A stretch of DNA of 64,000 nucleotides from Adiantum capillus-veneris (Eukaryota > Streptophyta > Polypodiopsida > Polypodiales > Pteridaceae). Under the pieces are notes generated by a model. It was not told the origin of the DNA and did no database searches. It saw nothing but the letters and a program-made list of their open reading frames with translations. The stretch is from contig CM043960.1 of the NCBI GenBank assembly GCA_014529385.2, forward strand, positions 74,059,410-74,123,409. Direction: 5' to 3'. Positions 1 through 11,956 of the stretch are shown here, piece by piece; position 1 is the stretch's first letter; every line of letters starts with the position of its first letter. The position numbers were made by a program, and so were the translations under genes.

Positions 1-8
1 TTGGTAAT

Positions 9-1304
9 GGGACACTTTTATGTCCTGGGACACTTTTATGTCCTGTTAAGTGACCATTTTCCTTGAATTATGTCAAGAGTTTCAAAATGGATTTTGAGGT
101 GATTTCTATCTAGAAATTTGTCTCATGAGCTGAAAAAAACTCCACATTTTTTTGGAATATCAATTCCATCTTTAACCTTGTCCTTGCACAACATTTCACT
201 ACCTAAACTATGTGAAAAAACGGGTCCTGTTTTTGGCTTTTTGCAACTATACCACTCTAGAATTCATGTTTGTGAGGTCTATCATGCTAGAGAACTATCT
301 TTAGTAGTCCTCAACATGTCCTGATGCTTCTAGGGAGAAATAAATATTAAAGTTGTAACTTATGACCAAATTACAAAAATTGCCAAATCCTGTTTTTTTG
401 CCAATTTTAGCTCTTCTATGATTTTTTTGGTGGATTTCATGATATCCCAAATACATTTTTGATTTTCTACATCGCATATTGTAACATAAGGCTAATATTC
501 CTTGAGTTTTGGGGCACCTAATACCCTATTTTGCATAGTATACAACGATGGTTGATTTTTCAATTATAGAAGAAAACGAATCATTCTAGTATATCTTTTT
601 CAATATTGTTAGTTTATGGTGACAACTACATGCGTTTTGTAGGTAGTAACCATATCTAGTCATAAGGATAAAATTTGTCTAGATATTGAATAGTTTCTAT
701 GGGATTCTGCAACTCATAATGTTGAACCCAGTTTTTTCACGTTTGCTGTATTTAGCACTTCATCTTTGTCCCCAAGATTCCCCTTGGTAAGAGATGTATT
801 ATTTTTTTGACATGCTCCATGGCTCCTTATGAACCTAAAGGACAATAGGGAACTAAGAAAACGTGCATATATTATTTGTATTGAGCATGGCTATAGAAAC
901 TTTGATGATAGGTTTGCAGAATGGTAAAAATTCAACTTTTTTGTACCTATTTATTTTGGCAAAACAAAAAGTAGTGAGTAAGAAGCAATCATATGTTCTG
1001 ATCACCAACCCATTGAAGTTAACTAGGGAATTTATCTCAAGTCCTACAAAAATCCCTAATCTTATTTTTATGCAACAAAATGTAAGAAATGACTGTTTTG
1101 ATGAAAATGTACTGGTCCATCAACTTTGGAGGCTTAGTGTGACCAAAAGATAAGAAATTTTACAAGTTTCTTACTTTTTTCATGTGTAATAGGCCTTGAA
1201 CTATAACCTCATGAAAGGATTTTACAAAATGAGTGGATCTACTATTTTTTTTGAGGTTTTCTTCAAAACCCTAAAAGGACACTTTTATGTCCTGTTAGGT
1301 TACC
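9..1304. repeat. Short direct repeats bracketing 1.2 kb of AT-rich non-coding DNA
   Basis: An 18-bp unit GGGACACTTTTATGTCCT occurs twice in tandem at 9-44 and a near copy recurs at 1276-1293. The last tandem copy and the distant copy are both followed by a similar GTTA-rich tail (GTTAAGTGACC, GTTAGGTTACC). The DNA between them is AT-rich with no convincing coding signal. This could be the edge of a degraded mobile element, but no terminal inverted repeat or coding domain was seen. Confidence 0.4.
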
Positions 1305-1847
1305 AACCTAGTGTTAATCAATCAAGAATTGACATAACAAGTGAGTGAACTTACATCGTTATTACACTCCAAGCAATTCCTTTGCTCCACGGGAAGACCC
1401 ATCATTGCACACACAAGTGTGTGCACCATTAAATCGGCTCCAAAATTGACCATTGTAGGCAAAAAATCAAACACTCAAATCATCAAATTAAGCATAAATT
1501 AGCACAATTAACTTGATAAGAGTGATGATTCCACCTCTTACAAGGGGCTTTAACATACTTTACACTTCAAATGTTAGTGGTTAGGCTAGCATGGTTAGTC
1601 AAAATTAGTAATTATTAGCACTAAATTAGTACAATTAGCATGGAAATCAAGCGAAATTAGCAAGCGTTAGCATGAAATTAGTGAAATTAGGGGTTTGGGG
1701 TATTCATAACTCAACATTAGCATAAATTTCTTGCACAAACATCATCAAATCACACCAAAATTGAGTTACACACACTCAAAAACCGAGAAATTAGCAGTGA
1801 AATTACTCTATTCTAAACATCCTATACTCACTAGCTTAGGTTATCGA
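1305..1847. other. Non-coding stretch, no gene seen
   Basis: AT-rich sequence with many degenerate ATTAGCA/TTAGC words between about 1500 and 1730. It lies immediately 3' (minus strand) of the PBS at 1848-1865, so it may be the leader of the minus-strand element D. No open frame resembling gag was found. Confidence 0.4.
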
Positions 1848-1865
1848 TTGCCGAGAGCGGTGCCA
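1848..1865 (-). other. Primer binding site-like sequence of minus-strand LTR element D
   Basis: On the minus strand TGGCACCGCTCTCGGCAA follows the dinucleotide CA and two T bases. It has the TGGCRCCG start typical of plant Ty3/gypsy PBS complementary to the 3' end of tRNA-Asp (TGGCGCCGTTGCCGGGGA), with several mismatches. It places the 3' end of an LTR at 1868 and element D to the left. Confidence 0.5.
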
Positions 1866-1867
1866 AA

Positions 1868-2700
1868 TGTAGGGAGGCGTTGTAGCACAACGTAATCGCA
1901 ACCCACACAAAATTATCACATCCGTGGATCGGCAACCCAGCTAGGGCATGGAAGCATGAGCATCGGATGAATAGAAATAGAGGATTCAAGAGATCACTTC
2001 TCCAATGCAAGTAGAGATTAGCCATGTCAAAACTAACTCTAATCATTCTCTAATCACTAACCTAACAACTCCTACACACACCAAGTCCACTGAAGTCCAA
2101 CTTACCATAGACTAGAAACCACAAGCACACTAATGATAAGCACGCACTACTTACCACATGTCAATCACAACACTTCATCAATAGCTACAAACACGAGGTG
2201 AATGGTGCTAGAGTTTCATAAAACCTATCTACACACAAGAAAAGAATAGGGCACACACACAAATTACAAGATTAAGATCCAACTTAATCAACCTAATTTG
2301 TGATGCTAAATATCACAAATCAATTGCTCGTAGAGAGATAGGAGTGGTTAATAGCACGAAGGACATACATCTCTCAAATCTAGAATAATGAGAGTGTAAT
2401 AATACCTCATGACATAATGAAATGTAGAGAAGATAAGACTAATGAGAAAATAGGAATTCGATTAATCAAGAAGAACTTACTCTAATTACAATTGGATTAG
2501 CACTAGCCTCTTAAGCATAAAAATTAAGCTCATGGCTAGGCCATAGAGTGAACACTCAAGAGAGAGAGAGCTCAAGGCTAGGCCATAGAGTGAACACTCA
2601 AGAGAGAGAGAGCTCTCAAAAGTGGATCCTCAAGAGTGGAATGAAGCCTCCTTGCATAAAGGTTTCCTTTTAAAGGCTTTCACCACAATCCCTTCTACTA
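1868..2700 (-). mobile_element. LTR of element D (right boundary unresolved)
   Basis: The minus-strand 3' end is ...CCCTACA directly before the PBS. Near the other end, minus-strand TTTAAAAGG at about 2665-2675 is a possible TATA box. The right boundary is not defined because I could not find a partner LTR; about 2700 is a guess. A 42-bp tandem duplication lies inside (2534-2617). Confidence 0.4.
2534..2617. repeat. 42-bp perfect tandem duplication ending in GA repeats
   Basis: The unit starting GGCTAGGCCATAGAGTGAAC and ending in a run of GA then CTCAA is present twice head to tail (2534-2575 and 2576-2617). It lies inside the putative D LTR, near its U3 end. Confidence 0.85.
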
Positions 2701-2719
2701 TGGGTTTAAGCTTGAGCCC

Positions 2720-3394
2720 TCAAACTACCGTATACAAACTTTGGAACTCCAAGTGAGCCCAAGAATTATACAAAGTGAGTTGGAAATATTGAGTCACATC
2801 CATAGCATATCTCCCGCTTGATGCACAACCGGTGTAGCCTATGCTAGCCGCTTCTCTCACACGCATATTTTCTCGATATTGTTGCCTCTTATATCTCTTA
2901 CTCTTCTTGTCTAATTTTTGATTATGGTCAATCTCTAGTGAAGAGTCACTAGATGAATTGCTACTTGTGTCTTCTGCTCTCCTGGATAGATTGTCATCTA
3001 GGGTACAGCTGGGCCTTGAATGGTTTGTCTCGACATTTGCACTAAGATTTAACTCACATTCTTTGTCCTCAGATTCAATTTTAATTGATGATTCTGACTT
3101 TGAATCGTGGGGGCTATAATCTTGTGAGACGCTACCGGTTCCAATGTCAGTCAAGCCTTCATTGTGTAGGTCATCAGAAGCTATACGCATTGCTTCTATC
3201 ATATTTAAGGATACGAGTGGTGGCATTTCATCCCCCTCAGGTGTTACCCAGGTCGTCCCCCTATTTCCCCAAGTGTTTGTTGCTAGGTAGACCCAATCCA
3301 CATTATTAGACTTAGTTATCCCAGGTAGAACATTCATATAAGGAGAATCTTTCCCAACATCAGTGTCCATTTTACACGTGTAACGATACTGCAA
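2720..3394 (-). pseudogene. Family A element: protease-to-RT linker region
   Basis: An open frame of about 224 residues that continues the degraded protease coding to its right. It has no catalytic motif; it is rich in acidic residues and serine (SSNSSSDSSLEID) and then basic. The region 3180-3590 is nearly duplicated at 17392-17780, which shows that it belongs to a repeated element. By position it corresponds to the spacer between protease and reverse transcriptase seen in the family B element at 24489-24998. The RT that should follow is absent, and the element is cut off near 2720 next to LTR D. Confidence 0.5.
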
Positions 3395-3439
3395 TGGGTC
3401 GGAGTAAACTGTGGTGTCATATCTATGATCAATTATAAA

Positions 3440-4116
3440 TTTATTTCCTATAGGATGTGTTCAACCAGCTACAAGATCAATTCAAATAACAGAGTCCTAG
3501 AACTGCAAGTAGACATGGTTTTAAGACAAGTCATGCACTTTTTTTTCTTCCCTGATGAAAGGACGTTCTAAGATCATATTTGATGCCATAGTGTCCTTGG
3601 CAAAATCCATAACAATGAAGGTATTTCTTATTTTATGTCCAAAGACCTTGATCTTGAGATCTTCTAGCATCCCAATGGTTTGACACTAGACCCATTGGCC
3701 ATCTTTACTACTATGGTTGTGGTCCCAAGGTGAGGTCTTCCCATAGTTTCGCAGCAATTTATAGTCACAATGCTAACCCAGCGCCACCATCAAGAATTCC
3801 CTTCACAGTTAATCCCTTGGTAGTGATTGGTGGTCTCATTGGATTCATCGCCCTCAAAGTATTGTCCCAACTTGTTAACATGTATTTCTACAACAGATTT
3901 CTCATCTAGGTTGGGTTGTGGATCTAAGTGTTTCTCCTCTATTGGCATCTCCCTAGCTCCATCCATATGTGCAAATTGTGGTAGCCCGACTTTCAGTTCT
4001 CCATTGAGGAAAGCTCGAAGAGCTAAGAATAGCTTGGGGTCTCCATATAGTTTGGACATGATGGTGGTTCTAGCTTCTGAAGCCATGATATCCAAGTCAT
4101 ACCTGGTGTCATCCAA
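3440..4116 (-). pseudogene. Family A element: degraded retropepsin (aspartic protease)
   Basis: Minus-strand reading gives a lead-in with LGQYFEGDESNETTNHY, which parallels the KVGEYYEGEEENTTLPV lead-in of the family B protease at 24120-24170. A degraded active-site motif (ILDGGAG in place of DSGAG) follows, and then ILERPFI, the counterpart of the ILGRPFM end motif. Several stops and frameshifts interrupt it. The normal role would be processing of the Gag-Pol polyprotein. Confidence 0.55.
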
Positions 4117-5066
4117 GAAGAAAGAGACTTGAAGTCATGGGAAAGTGGACATACTCACTTCTTTTTGGAGAGAATGTTTAGAGGAACTACCTGACCCATC
4201 GAAGAAATGGAGATCCCATCTTCCCCACATCAAGGGACTGAAGCCCAATAGGTGCCATTAAATATTGCCAAAAGGATGGAGTCTATGGATGTTGTGAGGT
4301 TGTTATTGCATAGGAAACACTGTGTCTATAATCTAGATCTGCCTAGGTGCTGGCTCTAGATCCTTTTGGGCCTCTTCTACCAAAATCCTTAATTGCTTGG
4401 CTCGCTCGATCTCCTCTGTAGGGTTTGTGCAAGTTCCTATCCTTTTTTTGGGTCCTAGCCATTGTGTCTCATAAAGATCTTCCTTGTTGGTTTCTTTCCT
4501 AGTGGTCGTTTTGGTATCTATGGTTTCACCTGGATCAAAATTCTCTTTAGCATCGTTCATATATATGGGGTCATCACCAGTCCCTATGTTGGTTTTTTAA
4601 CTGGGTCTGACTTCATTGCTGTTTGCGATCTCTTCCTTCGTGTTTTCTTATTCATCTAAGATTGGGCAATTGATGCCGTGTCTTTCCTAAAGAATATAAT
4701 TTCGTTTTTGGAGCATCGATCATGTGAGTACATTTACTGGTATTAGAGGTGTACTTTGTGACAGCTCTTCGGTAACCTCAATCAAGTTTATGGTGTGATA
4801 TTCGGTGCATTTTGATTATTCAGACATTGGGCAATCATATGATCTATGCCACATCAATTACACATGAGTATCGGCATTGTAGACGTGCTTCCTTTGTTGG
4901 TTTGCATTAGTGCCGCATTCTTTTGTAGCCTAATAGGACAATCGGCTACATGATGTGGACATCCACACTCGTAGCATTGAAGAGTTGGTCTCTTTGCAGT
5001 GTAATTGATGTTTTGGCCTCTTGTAGCAAGAGTAGCTACTTGATAGATAGGTTTGACTTGTCATCA
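4117..5066 (-). pseudogene. Family A element: gag C-terminal zinc-knuckle cluster and spacer
   Basis: Broken minus-strand frames encode two further Cys/His clusters, QCYECGCPHHVADC near 4980 and a stop-interrupted CxxCGIDHMIAQC near 4860. A charged spacer (4333-4560, rich in K, E and T) leads towards the protease. Together with the knuckle at about 5360-5410 this makes a multi-knuckle nucleocapsid region. Frames are broken by stops, so this is a remnant. Confidence 0.5.
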
Positions 5067-6404
5067 TTAGTCCTCCATGTAGTATTGTGGACTTTCTTCA
5101 AGTGCATCAATCCCATAGGCAATATTAGGGTCTATACCTTCCAAACAAGAAATAGCTGACTCACAACCCACTTGATTCAGAGAAGTGATTCTCAGATGTG
5201 GTAGTTGCGTTCCTAAAGCAGGAGGTGATAAGGGTGTTGTTTGAAGAACATTTTGGGCCTTAGGAACCATGTGTTGTGATGTTTGTTCAAGAGGTGGAGC
5301 CAGCATTAATGCAGGAACTCGAGGTGTGTCTGTCCATGCTAAGGTTGGTCTATTAGCTATTGCACGCTTAAATACTATGCAATCCTTGGCTTGATGACCA
5401 TACCTCCCACAGGCATTGCAATTCCCATTGAATTTTACTCTTAAAGTAGGGCATTCACTGGTACAAACTAAGCACCATTGTTGCTTCCTTCTTGGATACC
5501 TATTATCGTTTTGTGGAGCACGATTTTCTCTAAGACTCTCTTGAATGGCCTTGGTGATGTCTGCTAAAGTCATCTCAGATATATTGGGCTCCTGAGCAAT
5601 AGGCTTTAGGGTCATTGGCTGATGCCACGATGCTTGCGAGCTAGTAGATTTAGGCTCAACAGACACTCTTTCTCCTTGAATCATTAAATTATCCTCCAAT
5701 TGGATTGCATTGGTAGTGGTGATACCTCTAATGAGTAGGCCAGTGTAGATATCCTCATGTTGTAATCCCCTAATAAATCTATCAAGCAATTGGTTATTAT
5801 CGAAGTGCTCATTTGGATTACAACAAGAATTCAAATGCTTCAAGCAACTAATAAAGTCTCTCACCGACTCTCCTTCCTCTCGTTGGGCTTTCTGGACCTG
5901 AGAAGCTACACCCCAAAACACTCCCTCTCGTATGTATTATTTCAAGAATAGTCTCCTAAGAGTAGAGTAAATCGTTTTTTCTTCCACCCTTAGGGTTCTA
6001 TACCAATTCCCAGCCTTCCCACTTAAGGTGAAGCTTAAAGAATTACTCTTATGTAGGTCATTCTGTTCTCCTAGAATCATATATTTGTTCAAACACTTCG
6101 ATATGATTTCTCACATCCCCGTATCCCATTAGGAAGAGGATGGGGTGTAGGAGGGCCTCTTTATTTACCATGAGCTTATGGAGGTGATTAACATTTTGAC
6201 GAATAGATGTACGCCATGTGTGCAAGAATGGTGGGTGTGTAAGAGATGTGTAAGAGTGGTCAAAGGATGCACTTTTTCCTCCAACAAGGAGATGGAAAAT
6301 TTTATGATTTTTGGCCTTCCATAACTCCCACATATGATCTCCGATTTGAGTGGAGATCATAGATCTACAATCTACGCATTGAGCTCTTTCCATAGATATG
6401 CTAC
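5067..6404 (-). pseudogene. Family A element: Gag capsid and first zinc knuckle
   Basis: The N-terminal part (6404 to about 6050) contains GYGDVRNHIEVFEQIYD, the conserved start of a Ty3-type capsid. After a frame change come KAGNWYRTL and EEGESVRDFISCLKHLN, both standard capsid motifs. The long frame 5921-5067 ends with CNACGRYGHQAKDC, a CX2CX4HX4C zinc knuckle. Gag would form the virus-like particle and bind element RNA. At least one frameshift and stops near 5930-6060 break it. The right-hand end is cut by the T1 LTR that starts at 6405. Confidence 0.7.
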
Positions 6405-6576
6405 TGAGGCGGTCCGGGGCTGGCAACAAGAAGAGTGGCCTCTAAGCACCCTTCTAGGCTCCCGTGCTGCTCAATTGGGTTGGGGTTGGAAAAAACAACA
6501 AACACACACACAAACCCGCAACCTAACCCTACACAAATTTGGGGCACCACCTAGTTTTGGATGCGAACTAGGACGC

Positions 6577-6622
<46 letters not shown>

Positions 6623-9016
6623 CTCGGGCTGCTTTGAAATGTATCAGCCGTGATCAGCAAACACAATTATATATGTAAGAAAGAGAGTGAAGGGGGGGGG
6701 GGGGGATGCTTGTTGCATTAATACCTTCTTACAAATCTGTCACGACCAATCAAAGTAAGATTAGTATTTGTTCAGCATAGCTTGAGTAAAGTACACCACA
6801 ACACATCACAAGAAAAGCCACCCCAATCACTGTCTTAAGGCTAGGGGAGTCCTCTCCACCCTATTTCCCTCTTATAGTATGTGGAATTTATGGTTGAATT
6901 GATGACAACACCCAGAGACAAGCTATCAAGAACTTAAAAAACACCAAGACCCTTACACATCGTTGTTGTCCATTAATTTACATTTGAAGAGAGACAAAGT
7001 ATCCAAGCATAGTCCAAATCCACCCTCCTTGATTCAAGAAAATGTTGGGCTCACACTAGTAGGAGAAATGATAGATTTCCTACTCTCAATTGAATGATCA
7101 CTCTCTCTTACAATGGCATAGAGTTCCCTTGCTAATCACCCCTAATACAACACATGAATATACATAAGACAATGAGCTTCCACTCAAGAGGTCCTTCTAG
7201 AGAGTATGAGCTTGGATTCTCAAGCTATAGCATAGTGCTCTTGCTTATGGCTCCCCCATTTGTGCTAGCTACACCCTCCTTTTATAGCAATTTTGAAGGT
7301 TAGGGTTACTCCTCTAACCATGGTTGGGTTAGATTTTCAACACTTATCTAATTTCTTTTGCTTGGAATTATCAAGAAGTTGGTGTGGATAGATGAATAAG
7401 AGAGAGAGAGAGAGGAGAGAAGTGGAGGTGATAGGACTTTTCATAGTAGGTCAGTGTTAGTAAATTAGTAGAGTTAGTGTTTTTATTGATTTACAAATGG
7501 AATTGGATATTTACAATGAGAGTATCCATGTAAATAAGGAAGAAAAAACTCTTAATAGGTAAGAAAACATGGATTTCTTACAATGTTGATGCTCCAAGTG
7601 TCTTGAGTAGGGTCAATTTTGACGCTTGTTGATGGTCCACTAGCTTTGATGGTACGTTTTTTCTCCACTCTTGACCTTCCTTGAGAGCCAAGGTGATTGA
7701 ATATGAGTAATCAATCAACATGGTGCTGTCTTTCAAGAGAAGAGGCTGGATTTTGTGGTTTTTTTATAGATATGGGTAATATGGAAGAGGAAAAATGATA
7801 CTAGGTGGTCAATTTTGGAATGGAAGTGTGTGTAGGAGATATGAGTTCACCATGGTTTCTCTTATTCTTCAAGGTTGAGAAGAAGGTGAGTAGGGTGCAG
7901 AGAGGAGTGGTGAGAGAGGTGGGGATGATGAGTGGAGAAGTGTGTGCGAAAGAGGAAAATGATAAAGTGGAAGAGGGAGTGTGGCTGCATAGCATGGGCA
8001 AACTGGGTCCACCAATAAAATCATAGCTCATAGCTCGTATCTCAAAAAAATATGAAAACATTTGAGGTAAAAGTTCAGTTCACAAGCTACAACTTTTGTT
8101 TGTATCACCTTTTCAAATTCGGGGAGCATGTGATCTTTAGAAATTGAGCACAACCGACTGTTTGTTTCCACTGCACAAAGTCCTTGTGAGGTCCTTCTTT
8201 GGATGATTCTTTTGAATACCTCCAAGAGTGAGCCCCCCATGGTGCATGCATGCATGACACATACCCTTGATCTTATTTAGTAGATCTATAATTGAAGATA
8301 TTGTTGAGATCCTGATATAAATGAATAGTACAACTAAGGAAATCAAATATTGAGGGGTCTAAAAAATTAAGTACATGTCAAATATAAATAATATCGGTGG
8401 AAAAAATATAAAGGGGTCAAAATAAATCTCTCTCATTATAAGTCTATTATAAAAAGATGAATATTTTTGGTTTTCTAATTTATGAAAGTAATAGAGAATA
8501 GATATAGACAGGAAAAAAATCACAATAGTGAAAAAATATACACATAAATAAAACTAGTTTTTTTGGATTTTTGTTGGGATGGAGTTACACTAAAAAGAAG
8601 AGAAGATTGCATGAAATTATATCTTTATGGAATAAAGAGTATGCAAAATGGTAAGAAAAAATATGGTAATGGTGAGTCAATGTACATAGCATATATAACA
8701 CACCATAGGTAGAAATATTTAAATAAATGCCAAAATAATTATGAAAAATCCTTTTATTTAGGCCCTATATAAAATGAAATATTTACCCACAAATGGGCCA
8801 TAATATAATTATATTTTTTTAATTTTTTAATTTTTTTGGCTCAACTAGCCTAGTGACTAGCTAATTAAGGGTTTTTGAGAAGATATGGGAAAAGTCTCCT
8901 AACTCACACACACCTATATACAGTGAAATGGTAGGGATAGCCACAGTGTTTGGATGATTTCTATAGGGTCGGTTAACTCACTATGGAAATTACGGAGAGC
9001 CGAAAAATGGCTATCA
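6405..9016 (-). mobile_element. T1 element 3' LTR (2.6 kb)
   Basis: On the minus strand it begins TGATAGCCATTTTTCGG directly after a polypurine tract and ends CCGGACCGCCTCA. A second copy in the opposite orientation lies at 41572-44270, with matching ends and matching sequence throughout. A TATA box (TATAAAAGG, minus strand, 7278-7286) precedes a plausible transcript start. The LTR contains a GA microsatellite (about 6579-6620) and a G run near 6690-6703. The neighbouring integrase on the right is in the orientation expected for a 3' LTR. The flank at 6400-6404 (GCTAC, plus strand) would be the target duplication, but its partner is not in view. Confidence 0.85.
6579..6620. repeat. GA microsatellite in T1 LTR
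   Basis: About 21 uninterrupted GA dinucleotides. The homologous position in the solo LTR (43973-44095, CT on the plus strand) is expanded to roughly 120 bp with one interruption, so the two copies have diverged in length. Confidence 0.95.
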
Positions 9017-9032
9017 TTAGCCCTCCCCCAGG
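9017..9032 (-). other. Polypurine tract of T1
   Basis: Minus-strand CCTGGGGGAGGGCTAA lies directly upstream of the LTR start TGATAGCC. This is the expected plus-strand primer site for reverse transcription. The T2 element has a matching tract at about 50564-50582. Confidence 0.75.
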
Positions 9033-9105
9033 ATGATGGTATATTCATATACCATCATAGAGCATCTTTTCCAAAGAGAGTGCTTCAGAGTCCTTGACGA
9101 GATCT

Positions 9106-10605
9106 TCATTGTTTTGGCCCCTGAGAATTTTGGCTGGAGTTACACTCATGATTCATGTAACAATACTTACATGAGACAGCTACCCTTTGACAGATCTTTG
9201 GTAGATCCTTTGGTAGAAGGCGACTCAAATAGGGCTTCAAGCGATAACCATTTACCTTCCTAGAGTGCTCTTTCCCATTCAAGTCCATAAGTTGATAGTA
9301 ACTTGAATTGAAAGCCTTCTTAACTATGTATGGCCCCTGCCATCTAGTTTCAAATTTGGCATCAAAATGATTATCGAGTCGATTGTCATACCTTAGCACA
9401 AGATCTCCTTCATTGATGCCTTTGTCCTTTAGTTTCTTGTCAAGCTTCTCCTTCGCTTGCGTAGCTTTTCTCTTGTAGCACTCGTATGCTGCTTCTCTTT
9501 TCCACTCAAGCTCAACTAAGGTAAGAAGTCGATCCATCCATGCTTCTTGATCATCTTGTGCTACTTTGCCATGAAGTCACATTGTCGGAATGTTGAGCTC
9601 AATTGGTTGTAAAGCCTCTTGACCATAGACCAAGTGAAATGGTGTGAACTCCGTGGCTTCCCTATATGTGGTTCGATACGCCCACAAGGCACCATCCAAG
9701 AAGTCATCCCACAACTTTTTCTTGTCTTTCACCATCTTTCTAATGATGCCTGCAATGAAACCATTAAGTTTTTCTACCAAACCATTTGATTGGGGATAGT
9801 AGGGTGTACTATGACGATGTAGAATGTGAAGTTCTTCACAGACTTCTGTGTGCAAGCCCTTTCTAAACCCTGGACCATTATCAGAAACAATCTCCAAAGG
9901 TGTGCCGAATCTACAACAAATGTGAGGGTAGAAAAATTTGCTCACTGTCCTCTCATTTACCTTTGCCACACTTTGTGCTTCCACCCACCTAGTCATATAG
10001 TCTACAACCACTAGAATGTAGAGTTTACCATTTTTTGTCCTAGGGAGAGGATCCATAGCATCAATGCCCCACTTTTCAAAGGGTCCATTTGCAAGCACGA
10101 TTTTCCTTGGACCATAAACCAATCTTCTATTCCCATTTACCTGACAATTGTGACAACTTTTACACCAATGTTGGACATCCACATACAGACTTGGCCAAAC
10201 ATACCCCGGAAGCAAAATCTTCTTCACAGTTAACTCTTGGGCAAAATGACCACCACATGCCTCTTCATGCAAACCTTTTAGAATGGCTGGAATTTCCCAA
10301 ATAGTTGGTACTGTTCTGCACAATTGATCCTTCCCTCTTTGATAGAGGGATCCTTCTAGAAAGAGATACACGCTTGCCTTTTTCATGAGTCTCCTCTTCT
10401 GAGCCTTCGTGAAGTCTTGTGGAAACTCACCCTCCAAAATGTAGCTAATAATGGGAGTCAATGACTCCATTCCCTCGTATCTCAGTTGCTTGACAGTTGC
10501 TGCCACCATGATGACCTGCACTTCTTTCTCAACACATGTAACTGCTTGTTGTGCAAGTAAATCGGCATCTTCATTTTGTTTCCTAGGAATATGGCATAGT
10601 TGCAC
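9106..10605 (-). pseudogene. T1 element integrase (Ty3/gypsy, Tat-like)
   Basis: The frame begins with the end of an RNase H-like region (PRKQNEDADLLAQQA). A zinc-binding H2C2 module follows (HEEACGGHFAQ ... WCKSCHNCQ), then the catalytic core with FEKWGIDAMDPLPR, VVVDYMTRWVEA, IVSDNGPGF and YPQSNGLVEKLNG, which supply the D, D and E residues. The C-terminal part (9537-9106) has the GDLVLRYDNR ... FETRWQGPYIV module that ends Ty3 integrases. A single in-frame TGA at 9577-9579 splits it; an Arg CGA codon would fit there. The enzyme inserts element cDNA into the host genome. Otherwise it is remarkably intact. Confidence 0.85.
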
Positions 10606-10614
10606 TTCTTCAAA

Positions 10615-11082
10615 CTAATTAAACAATCTACGAATGGCATGAACTTTTGTCCTTAGGCTTTCATTCTTGCATGCCCAAATACCTAAAATAAACTTCACAA
10701 TGAGAAGTGCATCCCCTTTTACCATGAGACGTTGTATACCTTGGCCAATGCATATCTTTAAACCATGAAGTAGTGTGTCGTATTCTGCTTCATTGTTGCT
10801 AGTTGAACCTGGTAGATTGACCTTCTCTTTCATGACCACCTCTCCACTTGGGTTGAGCAAGATTAGCCCTCCCCCTGCTTTTCCTGTGACTCGTCGAAAA
10901 GGTCCATCAAAGAACAAGGTAAAAGCATTAGGAATACTTTTAGGTGGTGGCAATGTTAGGGTCTGTACTTCAGGCACCCTAATCTCCTTCTCATGTACCC
11001 TATAAGTAAGGATCCCTACCAATTGTGCACGCACGCTATCTTCTACCTTGAAAGAGTATTGGAACTCTTGAAATTCCATCAT
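10615..11082 (-). pseudogene. T1 element second (archaeal-type) RNase H domain
   Basis: Residues FTLFFDGPFRR, AGGGLILLNPSGEVV, NNEAEYDTLLHGL and LMVKGDALLIVKF give the spaced acidic residues and NNEAEY signature of the additional RNase H found in the Tat clade of Ty3/gypsy elements. It degrades RNA in RNA-DNA hybrids during reverse transcription. The domain lies directly upstream of integrase, as in Tat elements. No reverse transcriptase or first RNase H is visible upstream; the sequence to the right of about 11082 resembles the tail of family B instead. T1 is therefore 5'-truncated or fused. Confidence 0.75.
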
Positions 11083-11956
11083 TGGAAGACTTAGGAATCC
11101 AAATTTCTTGAGGACTTTTGTATCTCCTTTGTTGAATTTTCTTCACTCTAGGTCTTGTTGATTTCTTGATATCTTCATTCCGGTCTAGTAGTTGCAGTTG
11201 GCTTGTGGTTGACTTGGTAGCCAAATCTTTGTATAGCCTGTGTAGAATCCTTGTCCAAGAGGAAGATTTTTTTACACCCGTCTTTGTTATGTATCCTCTT
11301 GTGAGTTGTGGTAGACTTTAGCATCTTTTGATATTGTTCTATTGTATATCTGCTTCTTAGGTATCCTAGGATATTGTCAAAGTTGATACCTTGTGGGCCT
11401 TATTTCTTGGAGGTACTTGAAGTTACTTCATATGCCCTAACCTGTGGTTTTGGTACCCATATCTGTCTGTTACCTCCATAGTTCTCCTGCTCCTTTAAGC
11501 TTCATTGTGATACTACCCATCCCATGTGTTTGTCTTTCCTTTTTGATTCCTTGAATTTAATCCAAACTGGATCATTGATGTTGACTAAGCTGCTCCGAAC
11601 AAACACTTGCTTAACTATCTTTTGCCTTCTTGAGTACTTTGGTTGAAATATCTTTGTTTTTCTCGACATCTCCTTAGAGATTTCAATTGGGTCAGTAGTT
11701 GAATTGAAATTTTAAAAGCCTGACTTGCTTGAAGAAGCTGATCCATGAGGGTTCTTTAATGTAGAGTCATATGATGTTACACCCTCTTTGCTGTGGTGGA
11801 AGTTCCACTTTGGCTTTACCTTTGTGCGTAAGATTTGTCATTGATTCTTGTTGACTTATGCAACTTTGAATCTAGCATTAACGGCACATGTAAATGTTGC
11901 TTGCTACCTCTTGGAAAAGAGAGTATTAGCATTTATCTTCTTTGTAGGCCTTGTGT
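11083..11956 (-). pseudogene. B' remnant: tail with WVPK motifs
   Basis: Minus-strand translation near 11470 gives RQIWVPKPQVRAYE, and near 11110 gives QEIWIPKSSNDG. The family B plus-strand element has QMWVPKA at about 29272 and IWVPKSS at about 29320 in the same position after its second protease domain. The second B copy has RQIWLPKAQ split by a solo LTR. The function of this basic tail is unknown. Frames are broken. Confidence 0.5.

Noticed and set aside
118-1153. Small plus-strand frames of 68-96 residues
   Set aside because: AT-rich DNA, no domain, no codon or composition signal; probably chance.
6334-6678. Open frame crossing the A gag/T1 LTR boundary and the GA microsatellite
   Set aside because: It spans an element junction and a simple repeat; not a gene.
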